A stretch of 64,000 nucleotides of DNA from Mesocentrotus franciscanus. Its lineage: Eukaryota > Echinodermata > Echinoidea > Camarodonta > Strongylocentrotidae. The notes beneath the pieces were generated by a model that was given only the letters and a program-made list of their open reading frames with translations, was not told the DNA's origin and ran no database searches. The stretch covers positions 35,119,256-35,183,255 of the forward strand of contig CP137674.1 in assembly GCA_037976565.1 (NCBI GenBank), read 5' to 3'. The stretch's first letter is position 1. Every line of letters begins with the position of its first letter. The translations under genes were made by a program, and so were the position numbers. Below are positions 32,540 through 44,812 of this stretch, piece after piece.

Positions 32540-35500
32540 GTAAGAAACTGTCCTATTGTGGAAGGATATTTCTTCATCGGTTTAGAGCCGGAATAAAATA
32601 AATAAAAATAGGTCATAACTGTCATACTCTGAGAGGACTATATATATCCATGTATAAATAGATAAATGATAATAATAACATTAATAATATTAATATGGTC
32701 ATTTATATAGCTCTTTCACACAATCGGTTTCACTGCGCTTTACATGAAATGAAGGTGGGAAAATCGGTTAAACAAATACGTTTTCGAGACGTATTGTGGG
32801 TTTATATATCGCTGAATACATCGATGATGTCTCTAAGTGCTTCAAAAATATGCTACTCATCCAAAGAAAATTGTCCAAAGATATGTATTTAATTGGTGTG
32901 TGTTTGGTAGGTATTCAATTCATTTACCAATTGTGGTATAAGTGTTCAATGTTATCATCTCATTTTATATACGGTACAGTAGGGGCTGGAGGGGGTGGGG
33001 GAGGGTAGAGTGGACAGCAAAAGTGGCTTGTGCAATCCACCTCTCTCCTCCCCTCGGAAAAAGAAGGAGTAAATCTGCCCCCATTTACTTGGCCAGGGGG
33101 TGTTTCACAAAGACTAAGATCGACTTTAAGTTGGACTTAACTGTGGCAGGCCATTCATGCCACTGGTTGCTCTCACTGTTGGTCTCTCAATTATGATCTT
33201 TAGATAATATTTTTTTCCTTCAATAATGAACTATCAAAAAAATGTAAAATCTGTAGATTTGTGACCATGATTTATACTTCCCTTGAGAGACCAATGCAAG
33301 TAAATGGTAAGAGCAAACAGTGGCATATATGAACAGCCAGCCTTAGTTAAGTCCAACTTAAAGTCGATATTAGTCTTTGTGAATCACCCTCTGGTATGAT
33401 TTGATAATTTTTGCATTGCATAGGAAGATGAAGGTGTAAATGAACTGCATTTCCATACTGAGCTATATTCAGATATCTCTGTTTATTTGACTCACAGCTG
33501 TTTCACCAATCTCTGTGTTGTATTTGTACAGTCTGCCTGCCTGCATACAAACTGTCTAGGTTTATTAAGTCAATAATTGCCTTTCATTCATACATTAAAT
33601 GTTAATCAACAGTCAAAAGTATGCACTACTTTGTATTAAAAAGGGTGTGAATAATTGAATATGTTTTTTCTCTTGAATTTCATCTTTGTATTTACATCAT
33701 AATCCCTCTGAACATGCATGCTATTCCCAAGGAGATTCTAGGCAAGCATTTATCACACTGACGCTATTAGGATACCAGGGCAGCTGGTCGCGAAACCATC
33801 ATTTAACTCGGTACACCAACATACCAATGAAATGCATGTATTGTAATTATCACACGTTTTAATGGGATGTTGGTGAACTTATACTTATGACAGGTTTCTT
33901 AAAACGATGCCTAGTTTTCACCCTAGGCACTTCTTTATTGTTAGTCTTTATGTAAATGTCATTCCTGGGTACATGTATATTATATGTGTATCTAATGACA
34001 GTCTGAAAAGACAAGCTATTCTTTAGTATTATTGATATAGAGTATGGAAAATTGATGATTTAACCTTTTAAATTGTCCACTGAATACTATAATAAGTACC
34101 CCTCTCACCCCACTGCCCCTGATGCCAAACTAGAAAGAATTCTTCATGTAAAATGTCTTCAGAGGTGCCTTAATTGTTTTATCTTGCAAAAACAATGCCA
34201 AAAACAAACAACTAATCCATCAGACTATCACTAAACAACTTTAGAATATAATTTGTTTTCTTCATGCACTTAACACAATACAACAAGCATTAATGAGCAG
34301 AAAAGTAACTCTTTGGTTGCAAGGCAACCAGGTTTTACCATGGCAACACACTACAAATGATTGTACATGTATGTAATAGTCACTTGTGAGTGAGTTAAGT
34401 GTGTTAATTAAGGTTAATGGAGCTGAAAGTGTTGAATAACTGTTAACTGTCTGCAATGGGGTTCAAAGATATATTTAAACCTTTCAAGCAATCAAACTAC
34501 TGGTAAGACACCATTCTGTATTTGACCTTTGTGACATATAATTTTTTTATGATGACATATAAAGCGTAATACGCTTACATTTCTGTATATAACAACAACA
34601 CATGGCTCAGTGAATACTCGATCGCAAGGTCTTAAAATAACTTTTGTACAGCCAGAATGCATAAAATCAACCTAAAAAAAACTGCATGATCGGGCTTTGT
34701 ATGGGCCGACCGATAAGACATACAAAGAAACTAAAGGAGAACGCTGCACACAAAACCCAAGGTGGATTGGGTTCTGTGCGGGCCTAACTTTATGTGAGCG
34801 CGCGCAGATGTGATGAGTAGCTAGTCTACTCACAAGGCACTTTTCTATATCCTTTGCTGGCACAGCAGCTATACTATAAGCTCTTAGAGCTAGCTATCAC
34901 ATATATTTAGTATTTACTTTATTAAATAGGCTAGTTTCTTAACATCCTTGTTAATTATGATTAATCCTTGATTTTGTTTGTTTCAGGGCTTGAAGAGAGA
35001 GGATGTCTTTATAACAACAAAACTATGGAACACATTTCATGCCAAGGAAGACGTCGCAGAGTGTTTTAATCGGTCATTGACTGATCTACAGCTAGACTAC
35101 ATTGATCTCTACATCATGCACTGGCCGTTAGGATTTCAGTATGTAAAGTCTACACATTGAACCCTTTTAACTATTGGAACGGAGTAATCCCTGTAGTAAG
35201 CCTATGGTAATGAGAGAATTCAGGGACCCGTTTCACAAAGCTTTTTTTCAATGACAAATGACAAAAATCAGTGACAAAGCAAGGATTTCAGTAGCTTATA
35301 ACAAAAACTGTCATTTGTCACTGATGACAAGAATTGTGAAATGGGGCCCAAGAGTCAAAAGAATAAATCAGACAGATTGAGTTCTGGTGATGGTGTAAAA
35401 GCTTTGTCATGAATCCTTTTAGACTTTTATGGAAGACCTTTGTAGTAATATATGTCACATAAATAAATAACTCCTTTTGAACCTCTTGAAATGTCATTAT

Positions 35501-38142
35501 TTTTTTTAAAACTTTGGATCACATGTTGATGCCTTATGTGTGTATGTGTATCATCACACCATTTCTGTGTGTAGTTTTTTTCTCTGTATGTGATGTCATA
35601 ACAAGAGAGGTATAATCAATCAAACTTGAGTTTCTGAACTCTTCTTTGAGAGATTTATTTGGCTGAAATCACGATTATGAGTGCTCCATAGAGGCAATTG
35701 TGTACAGGTGTATGGAAGATGCAATCATTAATGATGCATTCAGTGTGAGAAATTAATTTTCTCAAACTTGCTAATGGTTGATAATCCCATTAATAAGCTA
35801 ATATTGTAAATTTATAAACTAATTCTCCTATGCACTGATTGCATACAGAAACGTTGGTCCAACAGTCACGTTTCCTCGCACAGAGACTGGTGACATAGTT
35901 TACTCCGATGTGCACTACCTAGAGACATGGTCAGCCATGGAAGACCTGGTCAAGACTGGTAAATGCAAATCTTTGGGACTTTCAAACTTCAACAGCAAGC
36001 AGTTGAACGATGTTCTCCAGCATTCCACCATCCCACCATCTGTCCTGCAGGTATGCATTCAGTAATAATGATTATAATAGAATTAATAATAATACTGATA
36101 ATCGCATTAAATGTGTATAGCACCGAATGTGTATAGCACCTAATATTTATGATATAATTCTCTATGTGCTTTACATTCTAAACTTGGAGAACATAAAAAT
36201 AATACAGAAAAATATAAAACTGCTAAGAGAAAAGATAGGTCTGAAGGGCTTTCTTAAATTATCGAGAGAAGATATATTCCTAATTGTTGAGGGTAGAGAA
36301 TTCCACAGAGCAGGAACTTGAGCTGATGCCATTAAAGTGAAGGTTCATTGAAATTTGGAAAAAAGGCAAATCACACCTCTACAGATTGCTGAGAACATTA
36401 ACAAAATGACTAAAGTACTTTTTAAGCCCTCAATATTGTGAGGAATAAATTAAATGCAATTTTGATACCCTTTCCAAAACCCACTCACAAAGTGAAATGA
36501 CGGCGTTATTTACATGCGATAAAATGACGTCACACTATGAACAAGCTACAATCACACATTCGGGACAATGTTGGATACCCATTGCAATTTTTAGATATGG
36601 GTTAACGTTGTTTGTATATGTACCGCCAGTGGTGATATTTCCTTTATTTTAGGCACTTTGAATGAGATACACTGAATAAATGATACTTTCTACAAATGTG
36701 TATTCAATTTTTATGTTATTTACCGTCACATTTGAGCATAAAAATCGGAAAAATAATCACATATTCTGAGGGCAGCTCAGCGTGTATGTGTCGGATCTGG
36801 GAGTGCCTAGGACATTTTGCATGCTGACCTAACGACTAGCTCTTCTGGAGCAAAATAGGCGACAAATTTACATATAATAAATTGTCCAGATATTCATTAC
36901 GAAAATGTCTGATTAGGCAGATTAGTTTAGATTTTTGATAGATAAATGGGGAAAGTGGAAGTCGAGAGAAGACTTAGATCAGTCCGGTTCGCGATTCACA
37001 GCTAGCTCAAGCGCCGGGCCGGCTGGCTGTGATATGCTGGCAAGCAAGCTGCGCTGGACACAGGCAGGTTGTACGTACATATACGCGTAAATACTGCACA
37101 GACAGGCCTACGCTATATACGGTATATACCTGAACGTGAACGCTATATCGACGTATTTGGGAGTTTTAAAATTGATTAGACTTAGAGCTAAGATTAAGAA
37201 CCAAAGGTACTTCCTTCTTCTATCTCCTCAAAACTCAAATCAAGTATGTTTTCGTCCATATCGATATTTCCAGGGTGACTTTGATGAAGGTAACAATGTT
37301 GGGTATGAATGGGTACGGCACTCAATAGTCAATGCAATACATAATTTTATGTGAATTGCACGCAAACTGCATCGCGCACCGTCGCCAATCATTTCAGCTG
37401 AGCGGTCCATTGTACTCATTGTTCATTTTGCTACGTCACTCAAAAATCAGCTGACTTACGATTTTTTTCGGGGTCTCGAGTGGGGTGATATTTCGTCAAG
37501 TTTAATCAACTTTTATAATTTTCGCACGAATTTACAAGTTACACAAATGTGATAGTTTTACTCAGTGTAATATTCCGATTGCAATGATACCAAATTCAGT
37601 CAAGTTCAAAATCAATGAACCTTCACTTTAAGGTTGGTTTCCATATGTTGTTTCCAAGGTGTACAAATTGAAAGGCAAACCTCAAAGGACATTTTGACAT
37701 TGTGGTAAACCAACTTATATTATTTTTTTTAACGTGCTGGACAAAACTTACCATATGATTTAATGGCAGGAGGCACATACTGGTTTAGATGTAACAATAT
37801 ATGGATACATGTGTGTGCAGCAGTATAGCTCCTTTGTGTATCCACTCATTTTATTACAAATGTAAAGTGAAATATATTTAAGTCTTCTTTGATTGTGTAG
37901 GAGAAGATTTTTGAATAATACCAAATCTGTTATTAAACCAAAATAATTTTGTTTAAAAGCTTGAAGAACCCATGCAACTTATTGCCATTTATTGATTGCA
38001 TCCTGCATTCCAGAGTTATTGTGATAGGCCATTTACACTTGACTAAGCCACCTGATGTTTGTGACAATAATAATGATAATAATTAATAATAATGGTTATA
38101 ATAATAATGATAATAACAACAACAACAATAATAATAATAACA

Positions 38143-38206
<64 letters not shown>

Positions 38207-38220
38207 TAATAATAATAACA

Positions 38221-38296
<76 letters not shown>

Positions 38297-40390
38297 TCAT
38301 GATAAACAATGATAATAATAGCTACATTTATATTGCTAATTTATCCATCCCAGACCAGGTGATGCTCAAGTCACCTACAAAGTACTATTATTACCCTGGC
38401 TATATATAGCCCACTTGCCTAATAAGGCACAGTATCATGCACACTACTGTCGTAGTTGTGTAAGGAGCCAGTTATTACATTAGTTCTTCAGTTAATTGAA
38501 AGGGTCAGGTTTTTTTATAGGCTCACATTCAGGAAGGGCAGATTCTTTGAGACTCTAGGCTGTAAAGTCGCATAAAAGTTAATCTCGAATACATGAAGGT
38601 AAATGTACAGAAGGGCAGATTCTGTCTCCTGCTCTTTTAGGATTTAGCCACATCAGTATTAAAGCCCCTCTGCACTAGTTTGGCCAGGAGGGATTTGTGG
38701 GATTAGCGTGATCACTGACAGTTGGTTATCTCATCAACTCAAGTATTATTACCCCAGCAATTGCCAGGTACTCACTCATTCACACCTGGTTGGAGTAGGA
38801 CATATATGGGCAAAACTCCTTATCCAAAGAAGTAAGCACCGAGCTAGCAAGGATCAAATCAAGAACTCTCATATGAGAGCAAAGAGCTGTAACTAATGTA
38901 CCAGAGTCCGGGACCAGAGTGCTTTAAGGTTAAGATCGTCATCTCTCACCTCATACCTCACAGGTGGAGAGTCACCCGTTCCTACCGCAGATAGAGTTGC
39001 TAAACTTCTGTGGAGAGCGCTCGGTGGTGTTGTCAGCTTACAGTCCTCTGGGCTGTGGAGACAGGGCTTGGAAACTGTCTGGTGAACCTAGTATATTTGA
39101 TGATCCCGGGTTACTGAAGATTGCTCAGAGACTACGCAAAAGCATTGCTCAAGTGGCCATCAGGTAAGGGCATTTAGTGTAAGATACATGGTTCTGAAAC
39201 GAGTGCTCAACGGTCAATTACCTACACTTACCGAATTGTGTAACTTCAACCCTGGACCTATCACTGTACCTCACCCAAACCCTAATATTATCATTTCCAC
39301 TGCTTTTTTTGCCTTTCTGCACAGTAGTTTGTTTGCCTTATGGGAAGTTTTGCACAAAACAATAGGTATCAATTTACAAAAGGGTTGTTTTGTGCAGCAC
39401 AACGGCTTTTAAAAAGTACCCATTTCCTTTCTATATAAGCTCCATCAAAATCTTTTTTAACACAAATATATATTAATCGTGCATTGGAAACAGTTAAATG
39501 ATAATGATGATCGAAGCCTTTGGTATCTATCCTATGAGTGGGGCACAGGGAGATTATTTGTGTGGCATAGAAAGAATTAGAATAAATGGTTCACTTCTAT
39601 ATTCATCTGGTTGTTTGGTTTCAGGTATCAGGTGCAGAGGGGTATCCCTGTGATACCAAAGAGTGCTACTCCGTCTCGTATCCAAGAGAACATCAACGTC
39701 TTTGATTTTGAGTTATCGGAGGATGACATGGCATTCTTATCAAGCCTGCCCAGACGACGCATACTTGTACCACCCAAGAAGGTAACATTTTCTTTCAAAT
39801 CATAAACATAAAGGCATTTGTCTGATTACAGTCCGAATGGCATGTGCATGGCCAGGGGATATTTGAGGATTGGGGGTTGGTTGACACCCTCCTCCTTCAG
39901 ATACTTTTAGTTGGCTAATTCATATATATAACATTTAGAGTTTTATTAGAGAAATATTTTGCGAATATGTTAAGTGTGTTGAGCATTTTTTTCTTAAATT
40001 CATGCAATCAAAGTGGAGCCAAAATAAGTGACTTACCTACCTTGGAGGATCTTGATTCAAGGCAAAAAGACTTTCAATACTCAACAAGTAATAATCTCTC
40101 TCCCTCCCTTCCCCTCTTACCACGTACTTGCTTCTATCTCACTCTTTCTTTATTTTTCTCTTTCGACCTCTTATCCTCTTATTATTTTCTCTCGCTTTTC
40201 CTATCTCTTGCTTGCTTGTTGTACATTTTTCTTTCTATCTGTCTGTCTGCGTGTCTGTCTGTCTGTCTTTCTTTCTCTTTGTCTCTCTCACCTACAGGAC
40301 CAGGATAATAAACCAATGGTGGACAGCAACGGTCTAGTGATCCCTAGAGATGGATCGCATCCCTATTATCCCTTCCATGAGCCTTTCTAG
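32342..40390 (+). CDS. AKR1A1: Aldo-keto reductase, AKR1A1-type (aldehyde reductase), 6 coding exons
   Basis: The six exons sum to 1002 nt, 333 residues, with all splice phases compatible. The (alpha/beta)8-barrel landmarks are present: [10 protein letters not shown] near the N terminus, [70 protein letters not shown]. The catalytic tetrad is intact: D44, Y49, K78, H111. The C terminus ends [15 protein letters not shown], closest to the AKR1A1 ending PRDAGHPLYPFNDPY, which favours AKR1A1 over AKR1B/1C, though orthology needs a tree. Known role: NADPH-dependent cytosolic reduction of aldehydes to alcohols. The start ATG at 32342 has a good context (CATACCATGG). No divergence from expected length was seen. 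Confidence 0.92.
32640..32790. repeat. SINE/tail-type repeat fragment in AKR intron 1
   Basis: AATAATAACATTAATAATAT followed by TTTATATAGCTCTTT and CTGCGCTTTACATGAA resembles the reverse side of the AAGCGCTATATAAAT..(ATT)n tails seen elsewhere in the window. Confidence 0.45.
33102..33393. mobile_element. Palindromic element with GTTTCACAAAGACTAAGATC termini
   Basis: Left arm GTGTTTCACAAAGACTAAGA continuing TCGACTTTAAGTTGGACTTAACTG; right arm is the reverse complement ending TAGTCTTTGTGAATCACC. The same family is at 51,624-51,887. It lies in AKR intron 1. Confidence 0.8.
33394..34986. other. AKR intron 1, remainder
   Basis: No repeat family or exon was recognised apart from an AACCCAAGGTGGATTGGGTT hairpin near 34,757 and a polypyrimidine tract before the exon 2 acceptor. 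Confidence 0.4.
34987..35138 (+). CDS. AKR1A1: AKR exon 2: Lys78 and His111
   Basis: Acceptor TGTTTCAG|GGC. The donor is TTCA|GTATGT, giving phase 2; the next in-frame codons (YVK) are intronic. It encodes TTKLWNT and MHWP, completing the catalytic tetrad. Confidence 0.9.
35222..35350. mobile_element. Palindromic element, ACCCGTTTCACAAAGC termini
   Basis: GGGACCCGTTTCACAAAGC at the left and TTGTGAAATGGGGCCC at the right; inner arms AATGACAAATGACAAAAATC and CTGTCATTTGTCACTGATGA pair. Nearly identical to the copy at 50,763. Confidence 0.8.
35849..36050 (+). CDS. AKR1A1: AKR exon 3: NADP-binding barrel segment
   Basis: Acceptor GCATACAG|, donor CTGCAG|GTATGC. It encodes [20 protein letters not shown] and [10 protein letters not shown], barrel strands lining the active site. 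Confidence 0.9.
36110..36325 (+). repeat. SINE-like repeat fragment in AKR intron 3
   Basis: TGTGTATAGCACCTAATATT..CTCTATGTGCTTTACATTCT..GTCTGAAGGGCTTTCTTAAA..GGTAGAGAATTCCACAGAGC is a recognisable, common marine-invertebrate dispersed repeat. Its apparent reading frame ([23 protein letters not shown]) is a repeat translation, not a gene. Confidence 0.6.
36332..37631. mobile_element. TTAA-flanked inverted-repeat element, 1.3 kb (piggyBac-type)
   Basis: TTAAAGTGAAGGTTCATTGA opens the element and its exact complement TCAATGAACCTTCACTTTAA closes it: a 16-bp terminal repeat with TTAA on both sides. The interior contains a GC-richer block (36,950-37,110, including GCGCCGGGCCGGCTGGC) but no transposase frame. 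It abuts the SINE-like fragment before it, in AKR intron 3. Confidence 0.75.
38056..38310. repeat. (AAT)n microsatellite in AKR intron 3
   Basis: About 240 bases of AAT units with AAC and AGT interruptions. Poly-Asn and poly-Ile frames on both strands are artefacts. Confidence 0.95.
38964..39163 (+). CDS. AKR1A1: AKR exon 4
   Basis: Acceptor CCTCACAG|GTG, donor ATCAG|GTAAGG (phase 2). It encodes [13 protein letters not shown] and [15 protein letters not shown], the Tyr/Ser cofactor-stacking region. Confidence 0.9.
39625..39781 (+). CDS. AKR1A1: AKR exon 5: cofactor phosphate-binding segment
   Basis: Acceptor GGTTTCAG|, donor AAGAAG|GTAACA. It encodes [20 protein letters not shown], the 2'-phosphate-binding loop of NADPH-preferring members. 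Confidence 0.9.
40298..40390 (+). CDS. AKR1A1: AKR exon 6: C-terminal tail and stop
   Basis: Acceptor CCTACAG|GAC after a CT-rich tract; frame ends CCTTTCTAG. The C-terminal tail forms the substrate-specificity loop in this family. Confidence 0.9.
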   Translation, partial: DQDNKPMVDSNGLVIPRDGSHPYYPFHEPF

Positions 40391-43300
40391 AAACACTGCC
40401 TTTGATTGTACAAAACTGAAATAGAGCACAAGGCATGAAGGTCAAGTTGAGTTCTGATAATGAAAAAAAGGAGCAGACTTTAGGAACACATTCTTAGTTT
40501 TTTTCCTTATCACTGTAAGCACCATCCAGACTTTGCATGGATTTTGAGCAAGTAATGATGAAACACTCAACGGTTCTTTGAAATGTTTGCCGAGTTGTAC
40601 TTGGTGTGCAGTTTGTGGGGTAATAGACTGGTCTATTCATTGTGAATGGCCATGCAAAGATTTATAATTAAAATCAAACCGAGGCAAGTTAACTCTGGGC
40701 CAATGTTTCTGAAAACACAGATTTCATTTTCTTATCATTGTTTTGAGACCTAGGAAACATGCTCAGTTGTTTCATATGAAACCAAAATGAGAAAACAAAT
40801 ATTTGACTTTGATTGTGACACCATTACCACATTACCAGAACTCAACCTTCACCTTTCATCCTGTTGTTGAAATCATGATTAAAATACAAATTAGAGGCAT
40901 GATTGTTCAACAGTATTATTGAAGTACTAATAATTAATGATATCCAAGGGTAATGTAAAGCATGATCAGACATGACTTGGAACAACTGTATGTGATTGCT
41001 TTGAAATCATCGCGTTATGATTATAAGTACTATGATCGTATATCTTATTCTTACCAAGAAAAGAATAATTTTCCTTTATTCTTACTGAAAATTATCATTA
41101 TATTTCTCCCATTTAAATGTCAGGAATCTATTACATTTTCAATCAAATTGATAAACATGATTTCAACTTTATTTCAAAATGTTACATAGTTCTTTAACAA
41201 AAGAAACAAATGGATTTACATGGATATTCAAGGCTAACATTTTTTCTGCTCCTCGGCAGAACAGATTTAATAAAACAGGTTTTCATGTGACGAAGATAGG
41301 TGTTGTTCAGATGAGCATTCCAAGTACTCGAGGGTTGCTGTATAATATTTACTTGCAACAGGTGTATTATGATCATTCTAAAAGATAACACATAAATCAT
41401 GCCAGGGAGTATTATTGGATATAATGTAAGTAATGCCAAATACTGAATAGAGTGTATTGTAATGTGCAATTATGATCTCAATTTCTGACCATTTTAACTA
41501 CAAATTTGCTGCTCAGATTTCAACAATTATTATACTTGTATTTCAAGTGAGTATTAACTTTTTAAATGGTATTTTAAAAACAATTTATTTTATTTTGCAA
41601 AATGCTATTAACCTGCCAACTAGCAACTGAAATATTTGTTGTTGGTGCAATATTAATGATTCAATAGGTGTATAATTATATTGGTGCAATCTTGTATGAT
41701 AGACTTGTTCAAGTACTTCAGTGTATGTGCTTTCATTTCTAAATTAACTCTGAATTAATTATTTGAGTTGATGTTTTCAAGTCTCTTTGAGTTGAATTTT
41801 GATCATTTGTAGGATCTGTTTGTATGCCTTCCAAATGTGCCACAATATTTTGTTTTTACTGTGATTATAATGTGTATGAGAGACATTACTTTTCCAAAAT
41901 CATGGTGTCATACATATCATCAGAACACAGAAAAACTAAAAGTTACTCAACTTTCAACAGAGAAGGAACTTTTAGCTGTGCATATGTGCAATCCCATTTT
42001 CATCCACTCAACTCAAAAATTGTTCCAAAGAAACTTGAAAACCTATCTCTTGTCAAAATCTTTGAGTTAATTTCTATATTTTCTCAATGTTATCCATTCC
42101 AGATTATATTATGTATTCACTTTGCCTTATGTAATTTTCTAAGATGTTTGTTGTTTAGGTGCCTTGAGCATTTCTTGGAATAGATTTATATATGAACGCA
42201 TGAGAAATGTAGCTAAACTTGCTTCCATTAATATTGTTCATCATGGAATGGAGAACCGATTAATTGTTTGTATTCACATAATAGCTTGTATTGAAGCATA
42301 AACAGTACTTTTCACTTCAGATTTTCTTTTATTCACCTGAAGTTTCATATGAAATAGAATATTCAATATATAGCAGTGTAGTTTTATAGACATCACCCTG
42401 CTTCTTATAAATTAAGATCCTTGAGGTGAACCCATCACCTAAGTTTATATGCTTGTGTATTTATCTATTTTGTTTTTGCTGCTGTTATTTGTTTTATTCT
42501 TACCAAACAGAGCCTCATGGAAGACCACCAAATTGGTGATATGTGCCACCCTGTATAAATATCAGAAATAAATAAATAAAAAGACAATAAAATGCTTACG
42601 GGCCTTTTGAGTAGTCTAGTCATGATTTGTTCTTATGTTAATTGAGAGAGTATTTAAACTTGCAATATCTATTCATAGAAGTAATATTTGAAGCTCATTT
42701 TAAATAAAGTATAGTGACATTGAACACCTAACATACAAAGCTAAATGTATTTTGGTAATTGGTACACTTTTAAGGGCACAAGGGAATGGTTCATTTATTT
42801 GTTACCCCAATGATACGTCATATTGTGAGATAGATTAAGATGTCATTAATCCATGAGACAGTATTTAGCATTTATTTCTCTTTCTTTTACATATATTAGA
42901 ATGTTATCAATAATAAAGATTTGGAAAATGTGAACTTTCAGAAATTTGGACAATCATTCAGAGATACATTCCAGTATTATGACAAGTATCATATGATACA
43001 TCGGCCAGTGATATCAGATTATAGAAGTGTATTAAATGAACTAACATTCAAAACCATTGTCAAGATCTATTTTGTTGATATTTTTTCAGAATATGAGTTA
43101 TTTCAGGATTTTGTGTATGATACAGAATGTAACATTGTTTTGTAAGTAGCACAGGAGTGAATGTAATACACGTTAGTGGTTAAGACCTAAGCAGCAAAAA
43201 AAAATATCCATATTTTTAAGATACATCTGTAGAAGGTTGAACACAGCTTCTGAAACAAATGTTTGAAAAATTAGAATTTAGGGTCAAATTATTGACTGTC

Positions 43301-43645
43301 AACATCGGTTATCATGTGTTATATATAACTTGATATGGAGCATCCTGTGATAAAATTTGTAACTTGGTCCAATCTTCACAGATGAGGTTCAATAACTTTA
43401 AATCTCAGATATAGAATATTTTGCATAATTTTTGGAATTTGAGAAATGTATGCATTATATTGAATAAGGGGGGGGGGAGGGGGAGGGGTGGCAAATTTTG
43501 TCTTGTGGATCAGGTAACTCTCTGACAATGCTATTTATAGAAAATGGTTATGCTTTGTTCTGTACATTCACCGTTGAACAAATTTCACCTAATCCCATAG
43601 CCTTGATCAACACTGTCTATGTCATATAAGACAAAATGTGTTTTT
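40391..43645. other. Presumed 3' UTR of the AKR gene and intergenic sequence
   Basis: AT-rich with several AATAAA signals (clustered near 42,567-42,590, others near 42,703 and 42,911), any of which could end the AKR transcript. No coding region was recognised. Open frames near 41,824-42,183 and 42,921-43,145 show no family similarity. A G-rich run lies at 43,467-43,490. Confidence 0.4.
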
Positions 43646-43647
43646 GA

Positions 43648-43783
43648 CAATGGCGGATCCAGGGGACCACCCCACTCCTCAGCAACAAAGGAGGGGGTAG
43701 CACAGAATAATGACAGGCGGATGACCAGAATTTTCAAGCATGTGCCCTGTGCCCTCCGGCAGGGTATCTTGGATCCGCCACTA
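43648..43783. mobile_element. hAT-like element, both ends GGCGGATCC / GGATCCGCC
   Basis: TGGCGGATCCAGGGG at the left pairs with CTTGGATCCGCCACTA at the right. The interior (CAACAAAGGAGGGGGTAGC..CCTCCGGCAGGG) differs from the other copies. No target duplication was seen. Confidence 0.65.
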
Positions 43784-43825
43784 AAAGAGAATAGTTGTAT
43801 TCGGAGAAGATCAGTCATGCATGTA

Positions 43826-43918
43826 GAAGTGCCGTGCCGGGAATCGAACCGCGTTCCATTTGATCCACAGTCCGAAGACGAGTCCACTAGATCACGACAC
43901 GCGACGCCCCTCTCTGAG
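43826..43918 (-). mobile_element. tRNA-derived SINE head, minus strand
   Basis: Reverse complement contains TGATCTAGTGG (A box) and GGTTCGATTCC (perfect B box) followed by CGGCACGGCAC. Only the head is present. Its promoter end faces the next SINE. Confidence 0.75.
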
Positions 43919-43934
43919 GATGATTTGTATGATT

Positions 43935-44235
43935 AATTGGTGTTGTGGCCTAGTGGACACGTATTCGGACTGTGGATCACATGTTTCGCGGATCGAGTCC
44001 CGCCACGGCACTAATGTCATTTGACAAGACACTAATATATATTTTTTAAATATCCACCCTGGTGCGAAATGGGTACCGGTATGAAGGAATTCCTTGAATG
44101 CTGTGAGCACTGAAATTGGTAGCCTTGCAGAGCAGGTGTAATATTGGAGCGCCTTGAGTACCTTGGTACCTTGCGTAGTTGATATGTGCGCTATACAAAT
44201 ATCCGATATTGTTATCATATTATTATTATTAAATG
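43935..44235 (+). mobile_element. tRNA-derived SINE, full-length form
   Basis: A box TGGCCTAGTGG and B box GGATCGAGTCC, then CGCCACGGCAC, a body with AATGGGTACCGGTAT and a tail GCGCCTTGAGTACC..GCGCTATACAAATAT ending in (ATT)n. The tail matches the CR1/L2-type 3' ends in the window, consistent with LINE-driven mobilisation. Confidence 0.8.
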
Positions 44236-44669
44236 AACAAGTTTTAAAACTGACACAGAGAATGATACAATACAACCAATGGCAAGTTCAGGTATACGTT
44301 TCTTTGGCATTCCATTCAGATATTGCTTTAATCTGAGAGAGATAACTGCAGACAAACGTTTCACAAAGTTGATCAAAAATAGTGCAAGAATTTATTGAGT
44401 ACACAAAAACAGCGGCCGATAATCTTTGGGTGGGATAATTTATTCACAACTTTAATTTTTAGAACAAAAAGTGTGTCATTGTCAAGTCTTTATCTCTACT
44501 ATCCGTTAAACAACAATTTCTTATTTTCTTATAAAGTCTATCGTGACAATACAACAAACAAAACAAAACAAAATAATGATAACATTTTCTTTAATTAGCG
44601 AAATCATGACACTATGGATATATTCTCTCATCTCCCTAAAATCATTTCACTGCTCTTGTGTTTTCGACA

Positions 44670-44812
44670 CAGTGGCGGATCCAGGGGGCAAACAAAAATT
44701 GTGCTCACTACCCCCAATGAGCGAAAAATCGACCGGCACGATTTTCAAATTTTCGCACGAAGTGGGCCCCTTTTTAGGCCCCCTCCCTTGCCGCCGGCTG
44801 GATCCGCCCCTG
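44670..44812. mobile_element. hAT-like nonautonomous element with 8-bp target duplication (one mismatch)
   Basis: CAGTGGCGGATC and GATCCGCCCCTG ends, flanked by TTTCGACA (44662-44669) and TTTCGTCA (44813-44820). The interior GAGCGAAAAATCGACCGGCA and TTTTCGCACGAAGTGGGCCC is shared with the right part of the element at 17,612. Confidence 0.85.

Noticed and set aside
36127..36321. 64-codon frame in AKR intron 3
   Set aside because: Matches a common dispersed repeat whose translation (GREFHRAGT) recurs in many marine genomes; not a gene.
38043..38409. Poly-Asn and poly-Ile frames
   Set aside because: (AAT)n microsatellite.
42921..43145. 74-codon plus-strand frame near the AKR 3' side
   Set aside because: AT-driven composition, no recognisable family, no splice partner identified.
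43826..43918. tRNA gene on the minus strand
   Set aside because: Good A and B boxes but the match to a SINE with the same head next to it and the lack of a convincing cloverleaf favour a SINE.
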